NCBI GenBank assembly: GCA_023375785.1
Contig: SZWC01000103.1
Location: 509,574 to 573,573, forward strand
Reading direction: 5' to 3'
Origin: Penium margaritaceum
Taxonomy: Eukaryota; Streptophyta; Zygnematophyceae; Desmidiales; Peniaceae
Length of the DNA stretch: 64,000 bases
Below are positions 52,997 through 62,700 of the stretch, piece by piece. The position numbers and the translations under genes are program-made. Position 1 is the first letter of the stretch. Each line of letters begins with the position of its first letter. The notes below the pieces were generated by a model. It saw only the letters and a program-made list of their open reading frames with translations, did not search any database and had not been told where the DNA came from.

Positions 52997-53634
52997 TGTC
53001 AGAAGAATGTAGGCACGAGAACAGCAGCAGCAGAAACAGGCAGAAGCGTTAGGACAAGCAAGTGTACGTTAGCAAAGTGTCGTAGCTGAGAGCGGTGCGA
53101 GGCGTTAGTCGTGAAGGCTGACAGGGGCTGAGACGCGAGATAGCCGAGATAGACAGGTTGATGTGAGAGAGAGTGCTGGCGAGATGAGTGATGGTTGGCG
53201 GAGTATGGGAGCTGAGCGAAGGAGCGATAGTGACAGAGCGAAGCGTTGAGAGGGACCGGTGAAGGCAAAGAGTGCGAGGAGCAAGCAGAGCAAAGACACA
53301 GTGGCATAGCCGCGCAACCAAAGGGTTACAGGATGAGTAGAACTATTCTCGTTAAGCTGGAAGGAATTAACATCCTCCGTATATGTATAAAACAGGACAA
53401 GACAAAACAGGAAATGGCTTCTTGTGCGCTAGCCAGACCACTTGCGGGGTGACCACTGATTATGGGATCACTTGGTCCGATAGCCGTTCGCCAGCTAAGG
53501 CGCCGACAACGGTTAGTGCATCGACAATGGCTAGTGTGTCGACCGAGGTGGTTCGGGCCAGAGCTGAACCATTCTTGATAACTTATTTTCCAGCTGGTGG
53601 GAGTCCTGTCAGGTTTACGGTAATATTTATGACA
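52997..53634 (-). repeat. 5' LTR of element B (638 bp)
   Basis: It is bounded by TGTCAGAAG on the left and TTATGACA on the right as read on the plus strand, the inverted TG...CA ends of an LTR. The primer site abuts one end and the satellite the other. A minus-strand TTTTATACATATAC near 53382-53396 could be a TATA-like element. No partner LTR exists in the window, so the limits rest on the ends and the primer site. Confidence 0.72.
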
Positions 53635-55622
53635 CAAACAAGGTAGAATACTGGTGGCTCGGTGTGGCTATTGTGCGCAATGCCTTGACAAAGTTAGCAT
53701 GTGCCACTAACCATGACCACACACTTTACCAAGTGACTTTGACTTCTACAAATTGTAACACGAGTCAGTCACGATCAGAGTGCCCAATCACAGTGCACAT
53801 TTAATATGCATGACCTTGCAGGTATAAACTAGGTAAAAACCCGGTGGCTTGGCACGGCTATTGTGCGCAATGCCTTGACAAAGTTGGCATGTGCCACTGA
53901 CCATGACCACAAAGTTTACCAAGTACCTTAAACGGCTATGAATCATAACACGATTTAGCCACGATCAGAGTGTCCAATCACAGTACAGATATACTGGGCA
54001 TGACCTTGCAGGTATAAACAACGTAGAATACTGGTGGCTCGGTGTGGCTATTGTGCGCAATGCCTTGACAAAGGTGACATGTGCCACTGACCATGACCAG
54101 AAGGTTTACCAAGTGACTTTAACTTCTACGAATTGTAACACGAGCCAGCCACGGTCAGAGTGCCCAATCACAGGTCAGATGTACTAGGCATGACCGTGCA
54201 GGTATAAACAAGGTAAAAAACCAGTGGCTTGGTACGGCTATTGTGCGCAAGGCCTTGAAACGTTGGCATGTGCCACTGACCATGACCACAAAGTTTACCC
54301 AGTACCTTCAACGGCTATGAATAATAACACGAGTCAGCCACGGTCAGAGTGTCCAATCATAGTGCAGATATACTAGGCATGACCTTGCATGTACATACAA
54401 GGTAGAATACTGGTGGTTCGGTGTGGCTATTGTGTGCAATGCCTTTACAAAGTTGGCATGTGCCACTGACCATGACCACAAATGAATCCAAGTGAATTGT
54501 ACTTCTATTGATCATAACACGAGTAAGCCATGGTCAGAGTGTCCAATCACACTGCAAATGTACTAGGCATGATCTTACATGTAAAAAGAAGGCAGAATAC
54601 TGGTGGCGCGGTGTGGCTATTGTGCGCAATGCCTTGAAAAAGTTGGCATGTGCCACTGACCATGACCACAAATGTATCCAAGTGACTTTCACTTCTACGA
54701 ATCGTAACACGACTCAGCCAGAGTCAGAGTGCCCAATCACAGTGTACATATAATATGAATGACCTTACAGGTATAAACAAGGTAAATAACTGGTGGCTTG
54801 GCACAGCTGTTGTGCGCAATGCCTTGACAAAGTTGGCATGTGCCATTGACCATTATCACAAAGTTTTCCAAGTTCCTTAAACGGGTATGAATCATAACAC
54901 GAGTCGGCCACGGTCAGAGTGTCCAATTACAGTGCAGATATCCTGGGCATGACCTTGCAGGTAGAAACAAGGTTGAATACTAGTGGCTCAGTGTGTGGCT
55001 ATTGTGCGCAATGCCTTGACAAAGTTGGCATGTGCCACTGACCATGACCACAAGTGACTTTTACTTCTATTGATCATAACACGAGTCAGCCACGGTCAGA
55101 GTGTCCAATCATAGTGCACATCTAATATACATGACCTTGTATGTATAAACAAGGTAAAAAACTGTTGGCTTGGCACAGCTATTGTGCACAATGCCTTGAG
55201 AAAGTTGGCATGTGCCACTGACCATGACCACACGTGACTTTTACTTCTATTGATCATAACACGAGCCAGCCACAGTCAGAGTGTCCAATCACGGTGCACA
55301 TCTAATGTGCATGTCCTTGCAGGTATACACAAGGTAAGAAAACCGGAAGCTTGGCACGGCTATTGTTGGCAATGCCTTGACAAAGTTGGCATGTGCCACT
55401 AACCATGACCACACAGTTTACCAAGTACCTTAAACGGCTATGAATCATAATACGAGTCAGCCATGTTCTGAGTGTCCAATTACAGTACAGATGTACTAGG
55501 CATGATATTGCAGGTGTAAACAAGGAAGAATACTGGTGGCTTGGTGTGGCTATTATGCGCAATGCCTTGACAACGTTGGCATGTGGCACTGACCATGACC
55601 AGAACGTTTACCAAGTGACTTT
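53635..55622 (+). repeat. 190-bp satellite array, block 6
   Basis: About 10 monomers between elements B and C. It starts at CAAACAAGGTAG, a different monomer position from where block 5 stopped, so about 60 bp of monomer is represented on both sides of element B. Two neighbouring monomers near 55051 and 55231 share a 10-bp-shorter tail (CCACAAGTGACTTT), giving a 180-bp step. Confidence 0.96.
55618..55622. repeat. Target site duplication ACTTT, left
   Basis: ACTTT precedes element C and recurs at 59701-59705 after it. Joining the flanks gives the ordinary satellite text GTGACTTTAACTTC, showing a clean insertion. Confidence 0.9.
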
Positions 55623-56695
55623 TGTCAGGAAAATGTCATGACAGTTAGCTGCTGGAGATGCACAGAAGAGATGACGGCCGAAGCATCGGCAAAGGTGCTG
55701 GCAGCTGATGGCATGCTGACGTCAAGAGAGATCACAGGCACGACTGTGAGGCAAGCACTGAGAAGTATGACGAGGTGAAGCGGGGGCGGTGCCAGAGGCA
55801 CAGGCCAAGCCGGAGATAGAACTGGCGTGGGCGTAGTGTCACTCGACACGGGCGCTTCGAGTTCTGGAGGCCCCTTGGGTGAGTAGTACGGGCACGACGG
55901 AGCGAAGCGGAGGAGCGGGTGCTGTGAGGAGATGGATCACAGGCCTTAGCCAGCAGGCGGGCAAGTGAGGAGGTCCAGTGACAATGTAATGAACAAGGTG
56001 CCACGGGCAGAGAGCACGTAGCGAGGTAGATGAACGAGTGCCACAGCACGGAGGCGGACAACAGCAAGGAGACAATGGGCAGCACCATACCACGGAGGTG
56101 AGTGAAGGAATGAGGAAATGATTGATTGATAATACTGAGGATAACAGAGGCAGAGATACAAGAGCAGAAGTACAAGGTTAAGTACTATGCTAAGATTACC
56201 TAGTCCTGACACTGCTAAGATGGGTGGCGCGTGTAAGCGCGCCGTAGCCGTTCTGCTTGTTTGGCTCGTGTCGTGGGTCGTGGGTGCGCTTCCCGGTGCG
56301 GAGCGCACGTTAGAGTTAGGAGGTCTGCGACCTTTCTCCGTGGTAGGTCGTGCCCTACATACGTTGTCGTGTAGCATGGACCGAGCCGCTCGGTTTCTTC
56401 CGTTAGCCCAGGTCCGTGGCGGTAGAACGGAGACTGTGCAGTACCGTGGCTGGTGGCGTCAGGCTCGGCATCCACGTCTGCTTGGGTGCGGTTGGTTCGG
56501 CACGTCCGTTGCCTGGACTTGCGCTGATACTTTGGTCGTGCGAGTCTTCGGAAGTCTTGGTCAGAGTTGATCTGGACCTCTTGGGGATATTCTGGCTTGG
56601 CCTTTTCTTGAGGGGTAGGGGAGTGCAGGCTGCCCATTTCTTGTTCGGTAGAAGTCAAGTGGGCAGTCTTGTGAGCATTGTATTTTATTCTGACA
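55623..56695 (-). repeat. 3' LTR of element C (1073 bp)
   Basis: Direct repeat of 58628-59700 with the same length. It is GC-rich, and many of the mismatches between the two LTRs are transitions. Overlapping open frames on both strands look like composition effects. Confidence 0.92.
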
Positions 56696-56708
56696 CCCCC
56701 CTTTAATG
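56696..56708 (-). other. Polypurine tract of element C
   Basis: CCCCCCTTTAATG on the plus strand is CATTAAAGGGGGG in the element's sense, directly before its 3' LTR. Confidence 0.75.
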
Positions 56709-57127
56709 CCACAAGACTGCTCAGGTGCTGATGCTTGATGAGGATGCGGTCTGGTGGTCGTGTTTGGTGTGGTTCTGCGAAGGAGGTTGTCAGGGCGGAG
56801 GATCGCTTCTGCTTTTCTGGTTTCCCTGTTGTTGGGACGCAGTACCACAGTGATGGTGGGTTCGCCTTGGTCCGGTGTTCGTCAGACGAGTTCTGAGTCT
56901 TTGGAGATGAGAGGTGGAGAATCTCCACTAAGGGTTGCAGGTGCTTCGGAGATGCTCCGAGGCGCAGCTGAGGGGGAAGGAGGAAGAGCTCGGTGGGATC
57001 ACTGTTTTTTTATGTCGGGTCGCGCTTCGGGCTGGGAGAGAGAGTTCTTGCTAGCAGTGTAATGCGATTGACAGTGATGCTGTGGCAGAGCATAAGTGCC
57101 AGTTGTACGCCAGCTTCTTTTGTGACA

Positions 57128-57226
57128 GGTGCTATCAGCTGTTATTGTTGCTGTTGCTGCTTCTCTTCTTGCTCCTCCTGGCATTGTTGCTTTTGTTCTT
57201 GCTGTAGCTGCTGTTGCTTTTGTCGT
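57128..57226 (-). repeat. CAG/CAA-rich low-complexity tract in element C
   Basis: On the plus strand this is TGTTGCTGTTGCTGCTTC-like text; in the element's sense it is CAG/CAA/GAG-rich and could encode Gln/Glu runs. Similar tracts lie at about 58130-58260 and 58330-58400. Element A has comparable tracts in its own sense. Confidence 0.75.
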
Positions 57227-57345
57227 TGATGGGGTGGTACATAGCAGGCAGGTCGGTGCGTAGGGGAGTGATCAGCTTTCAGGGGATAAGATGTGGTTGA
57301 TGTCTCCGTTGTCAAGAATCCTGGCTGTCTGTGAGGGGGAATGTA

Positions 57346-57939
57346 TCAGCCAGGCAGTTCATCCTGGATGGTGAACTTAGGGCTGGCAGGTTGGGTGTTG
57401 ATGGCTTGAGGTTGGGTGTCTTGATCAGCTGCAGGCAGAATCATTTTGCCATAAAACCTGATCATGAACTCGTTGACTTCGTCAGGAGTGAATGGTGACC
57501 GGTCGAGAGGTAGCCAGACATACTCGACTGGTGTTGAGAGCTCCTGCGTTTTGTTGTGTTGCAGCAATGGAACTTCCTCAGGAGGCCAGTTTGGGGTAGA
57601 AAGGTTGTCTTCATAGCAAGATGGTGGGGCAGATGGAGGAGTGGTGTTGGTGAGTTCCTTTGCTTCCTCAGAAGTGCGGTGAGGGCACTGCCAGGGGGAG
57701 TATGATGCAGTTCGGTCATAGGTGAAGTCAATGAAGTAGTCTTCATCCTTTGGTTCAGGCAGCTCAGACAAGAAGGCTGTGGTGGATACCGCAGGATCAG
57801 GTGTTGGAGTTGTGAAGGAAGACTCCATCACAGGTGCTGCTGCTGCTGGTGTTGCTGCGGCTGTTGGTCTTGTGAGGTGTCTGAGGAGGCGAGGGACTGT
57901 TGCCACGAGACAGCCAAGGATGAAAAGACAGGGCAACAT
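57346..57939 (-). CDS. 197-codon open frame in element C, unknown product
   Basis: The longest ATG-started frame inside element C, in the element's sense and in the half nearer the 3' LTR. The predicted protein opens with a hydrophobic stretch (MLPCLFILGCLVATVP), then an Ala/Thr/Pro-rich stretch, then a mixed acidic and aromatic region with YFIDFTYD and FTPDEVNEFMIRFYGKM, and ends in a Gln/Pro-rich tail. It is not repetitive like the rest of the interior. I recognise no capsid, protease, integrase or polymerase motif. The start could signal membrane targeting, but one weakly hydrophobic segment is thin evidence. It could be element-specific, a captured host fragment, or chance. Confidence 0.3.
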   Translation of the reverse strand: MLPCLFILGCLVATVPRLLRHLTRPTAAATPAAAAPVMESSFTTPTPDPAVSTTAFLSELPEPKDEDYFIDFTYDRTASYSPWQCPHRTSEEAKELTNTTPPSAPPSCYEDNLSTPNWPPEEVPLLQHNKTQELSTPVEYVWLPLDRSPFTPDEVNEFMIRFYGKMILPAADQDTQPQAINTQPASPKFTIQDELPG

Positions 57940-58609
57940 GGTGCTTCTCAGGCATTATCCCGTGGTTGACTTAGAGGCTGAGGATTAGGGATGAGGCAGC
58001 TGTTGGAGGAGGATCTTTGTGCGGTTGTTTCAACGGACGAAGGTTGATGGTAATGAAGGGTCTGCGGGCTGATCGTAGAGGTTTCTTGAGTGTGTAAGAG
58101 CAAGGGCGGTGCTTTTGAGGCGTCTTTTGGGCTGATGTGGCTGCTTCTGCTCCTGCTTCTGCTGCTGCGAGGGAAGAATACTGCTACTGCTGCTGGAGAT
58201 GTGGTGTCTACGGCGAGGGAAGGCAAATTGATTGCTGCTGTTTGCTGCTGCTGCTGTGTGTGTCACCAGCCCCGAGCCATGCCCATACACGGTTTAGGAA
58301 TGGTGGTGCCACACAGGATGCGTGGATGTTGGAGTGCTGTTGCTTCTGCTGCTGTTCCTGCTGCAAGGATAGTAGCTGGCGGATGTGATACTGACTGCTG
58401 CTACTGGTGTGAAAAGGCGGATGAAGGTCAATCCTGTGCGTTGTCAAACCAGGAATGCGCCCATACACATCTGGTCTGACGGTGTGAGAGTGACGGCACC
58501 AGTGCTGCTGCTGAAAATGCTAATGACGGCTGGTAGCGGTGAGACACCTCAGTCAGGCGTTTCAGGCGTTAGCAAAGAGGGAGGAGGCGATGATGGCTCC
58601 AGTATGTTT

Positions 58610-58627
58610 CTCTGGACTCTGATACCA
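58610..58627 (-). other. Primer binding site of element C
   Basis: Minus strand reads TGGTATCAGAGTCCAGAG, adjacent to the 5' LTR. The first 11 bases match the complement of plant initiator-methionine tRNA. Confidence 0.85.
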
Positions 58628-59700
58628 TGTCAGGAAAATGTTATGACAGTTAGCTGATGGAGATGCACAGAAGAGATGACGGCCGAAGCATCGGCGAAGG
58701 TGCTGGCAGCTGACGGCATGCTAACGTCAAGAGAGATCACAGGCACGACTGTGAGGCAAGCACTGAGAAGTATGACGAGGTGATGCGGGGGCGGTGCCAG
58801 AGGCACGGGCCAAGCCGGAGATAGAACTGGCGTGGGCGCAGTATCACTCGGCACGGGCGCTTCGAGTTCTGGAGGCGCCTTGGGTGAGCAGTGCGGGCAC
58901 GACGGAGCAAAGCGAAGGAGCGGGTGCTGTGAGGAGATGGATCACAGGCCTTAGCCAGCAGGCGGGCAAGTGAGGAGGTCCCGTGACAATGTAATGAACA
59001 AGGTGCCACGGGCAGAGAGCACGTAGCGAGGAAGAGGAACGAGTGCCACAGCACGGAGGCGGGCAACGGTAAGGAGACAACGGGCAGCACCACAGCACGG
59101 AGGTGAGCGAAGGAATGAGGAAATGATTGATTGATAACACTGAGGATAATAGAGGCAGAGATACAAGAGCAGAAGTACAAGGTTAAGTACTATGCTAAGA
59201 TTACCTAGTCCTGACACTGCTAAGGTGGGCGGCGCGTGTAAGCGCAACACAGCCGTTCTGCTTGTTTGGCTCGTGTCGCGGGTCGTGGGTGCGCTTCCCG
59301 GTGCGGAGCGCACGTTAGAGTTAGGAGGGCTGCAACGTTTCTCCGTGGTAGGTCGTACCCTGCATACATTGTCGTGTAGCATGGACCGAGCCGCTCGGTG
59401 ACTTCCGTTAGCCCAGGTCCGTGGCGGTAGACCGGAGACTGTGCAGTACCGTGGCTGGTGGCGGCAGGCTCGGCATCCACGTCTGCTTGGGTGCGGTTGG
59501 TCCGGCACGTCCGTTGCCTTGACTCGCGCTGATACTTTGGTCGTGCGAGTCTTCGGAAGTCTTGGTCAGAGTTGGTCTGGACCTCTTGGGGATATTCTGG
59601 CTTGGCTTTTTCTTGAGGGGTAGGGGAGTGCAGGCTGCCCATTTCTTGTTCGGTAGAAGTCAAGTGGGCAGTCTTGTGAGCATTGTATATTATTCTGACA
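58628..59700 (-). repeat. 5' LTR of element C (1073 bp)
   Basis: Pairs with 55623-56695. In the element's sense it starts TGTCAGAATAATATAC and ends CATTTTCCTGACA. It is followed on the plus strand by the right ACTTT target copy (59701-59705). Confidence 0.92.
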
Positions 59701-62700
59701 ACTTTAACTTCTAGGAATCATAAAACAAGTCAGCCATGGTCAGAGTACGCAATCACAGTGCACATCTATTATGCATGACCTTGCAGGTATGAAGAGGGTT
59801 TAAAAACGGTGTATTGGCATGACTATTGTGCGCAATGACTTGACAAAGTTGGCATGTGCCACTCACCATGACCACAAAGTTTACCAAGTGACTTTAACTT
59901 CAACGAATCGTAACACAAGTCAGTCCCAGTCAGAATGCCCAATCACAGTTCTGATGTGCTAGGCACGACCTTGCAGGTATATACAAGGTACAAATTTGGT
60001 AGCTTGGCACGACTATTGTGCGCAATGCCTTGACAAAGTTGGCATGTGCCACTGACCATGACCACAAAGTTTACCAAGTACCTTAAACGGCTATAAATCA
60101 TAACATGAGTCAGCCACGGTCAAAGTGTCCAATCACAAAGCAGATGTACTAGGCATGATCTTGCAGGTTGAAACAAGGTAGAATACTGGTGGCTCGGTGT
60201 GGCTATTGTGCGCAATGCCTTGACAAAGTTGGCATGTGCCACTGACCATGACCACAAAGTTTACCAAGTGACTTTAACTTCTACGAATTGTAACACGAGT
60301 CAGCCACAGTCAGGGTGCCTAATCACAGTTCAGATGTACTAGGCATGACCTTGCAGGTATAAACAAGGTAAAAAGCCGGTGACTTGGCACGGCTATTGCG
60401 CGCAATGCCTTGACAGATTCGGCATGTGCCACTGACCATGACCACGAAGTTTACCAAGTACCTGAAACGGCTATGAATCATAACAGGAGTCAGCTACGGT
60501 CAGAGTGTCCAATCACAATGCAGATGTACTAGGCATGATCTTACAGGTACAAACAAGGTAGAATACTGGTGGCTCGGTGTGGCTTTTGTGCGCAATGCCT
60601 TGAAAAACTTGGCATGTGCCACTGACCATGACCACAAATGTATCCAAATGACTTTTACTTATATTGATCAGAACACAAGTCAGCCACGGTCAGAGTGTCC
60701 AGTCACAGTACAGATATACTGGGCATGAACATGCAGGTATAAACAAGGTAGAATACTGGTGGTTCGGTGTGGCTATTGTGCACAATGCCTTGACAAAGTT
60801 GGCATGTGCCACTGACCATGACCACAAATGTTTCAAAGTGACATTTACTTATATTGATCATAACACGAGTCAGCCACGGTCAAGGTGTCCAATCACAGTG
60901 CAGATGCACTAGGCATGATCTTGCAGGTACAAACAAGGTAGAATACTGGTGGCTTGGTGTGGCTATTGTGCACAATGCATTGACAAAGTTGGCATGTGCC
61001 ACTGACCATGATCCCAGATGTATCCAAGTGACATTTACTTCCATTGATAATAACACAAATCAGCCACGGTCAGAGTGCCCAATCACAGTGCACATCTAAT
61101 ATAAATGACCTTGCATGTATAAAAAAAGGAAAAAAACCGGTGGCTTGGCACGGCTAATGTGCGCAATGCCTTGACAAAGTTGGCATGTGCCACTGACCAT
61201 GACCACAAATGTATCCAAGTGACTTTTACTTCTATTGATCATAACACGAGTCAGTCACAGTCAGAGTGTCCAATCATAGTGCAGATTTACTAGGCATCAT
61301 CTTGAAGGTACAGACAAGGTAGAATACTGGTGGCTCGGTGTGGCTATTGTACCCAATGCCTAGACAAAGGCGGCATGTGCCACCGGATAACCACAACGTT
61401 TACAAAGTGACTTTCACTTCTACAAATCGTAACACGAGTCAGCCATGGTCAGAGTGCCCAATCACAGTACACATATAGTATACATGACCTTGCAGGTATA
61501 CATAAGGTACAAAACCGGTGTCTTGGCACGGCTATTGTGCGCAATGCCTTGACAAAGCTGGCATGTGCCACTGACCATGTCCACAAAGTTCACCACGTGA
61601 CGTTAACTTCTACGAATCGTAACACGAGTCAGCCACGGTCAGAGTGTCCAATCACAGTGCAGATGTACTAGGCATGATCTTGCAGGTTGAAACAAGGTAG
61701 AATACTGGTGGCTCGGTGTGGCTATTGTGCGCAATGCCTTGACAAAGCTGGCATGTGCCACTGACCATGTCCACAAAGTTCACCACGTGACGTTAACTTC
61801 TACGAATCGTAACACGAGTCAGCCATGGTCAGAGTGCCCAATCACAGTACACATATAGTATACATGACCTTGCAGGTATACATAAGGTACAAAACCGGTG
61901 TCTTGGCACGGCTATTGTGCGCAATGCCTTGACAAAGCTGGCATGTGCCACTGACCATGTCCACAAAGTTCACCACGTGACGTTAACTTCTACGAATCGT
62001 AACACGAGTCAGCCATGGTCAGAGTGCCCAATCACAGTACACATATAGTATACATGACCTTGCAGGTATACATAAGGTACAAAACCGGTGTCTTGGCACG
62101 GCTATTGTGCGCAATGCCTTGACAAAGCTGGCATGTGCCACTGACCATGTCCACAAAGTTCACCACGTGACGTTAACTTCTACGAATCGTAACACGAGTC
62201 AGCCATGGTCAGAGTGCCCAATCACAGTACACATATAGTATACATGACCTTGCAGGTATACATAAGGTACAAAACCGGTGTCTTGGCACGGCTATTGTGC
62301 GCAATGCCTTGACAAAGTTGGCATGTTCCACTGACCATGACCACAAAGTTTACCAGGTACCTTAAACGGCTATGAATCGTAACACGAGTCAGCCACGGTC
62401 AGAGTGTCCAATCACAGTGCAGATATACCAGAAATGACCTTGCAGATACAAACAAGGTAGAAAACTGGTGGCTCGGTGTGACTATTGTGCGCAATGCATT
62501 CACAATGTTGGCATGTGCCACTGGCCATTACCACAAATGTATCCAAGTGACTTTAACTTCTACTAGTCATAACACAAGTCAGCCACTGTCAGAGTGTCCA
62601 ATCACAGTGCAGATGTACTAGGCATGATCTTGCAGGTGCAAACAAGGTGGAATACTGGTGGCTCATTGTGGCTATCGTGCGCAATACCTTGACAATGTTG

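Larger units (their letters stand above)
51389..53634 (-). mobile_element. LTR element B: end-truncated, Ty1/copia-type, minus strand (fossil)
   Basis: A 2.2-kb GC-rich island of non-satellite DNA. Its 5' LTR lies at the right (52997-53634) with a primer site just inside it, so the element points left. No second LTR is present and the left border opens directly into the satellite, so the element is incomplete and no target duplication can be assigned. The inside holds a GC-rich tandem repeat (51389-52010) and a direct-repeat pair (about 52301 and 52442). I recognise no gag or pol domain. Its LTR sequence differs from elements A and C, so it is a third family, although all three share TGTCA...TGACA ends. 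Age cannot be estimated without the second LTR. Confidence 0.72.
55623..59700 (-). mobile_element. LTR element C: non-autonomous, Ty1/copia-type, minus strand (fossil)
   Basis: A complete-looking 4078-bp element. In its own sense: 5' LTR 58628-59700, primer site just inside, internal region of 1.93 kb, purine tract next to 56696, 3' LTR 55623-56695, and ACTTT target repeats outside. LTR ends are TGTCAG and CTGACA. The inside has many CAG-type runs (CTG/TGC on the plus strand) and one 197-codon open frame. It has no reverse transcriptase, integrase or protease, so it depended on another element for movement. Roughly 50-60 differences separate the LTRs (about 5%), so it is older than element A, perhaps near 2 My if a rice-type rate applied. 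Copia membership is inferred from the primer site and the 5-bp duplication. Confidence 0.87.

Noticed and set aside
53246-53452. Peptide ILVKLEGINIL resembling the start of copia gag proteins (VKLxGxNY)
   Set aside because: It lies in the LTR of element B and on the strand opposite to the element, and the match is only a few residues; chance is more likely.
56187-59663. Overlapping frames of 70-240 codons on both strands in the LTRs of element C
   Set aside because: They occur in both LTR copies and on opposite strands, as expected of GC-rich DNA with few stops, and carry no recognisable motif.
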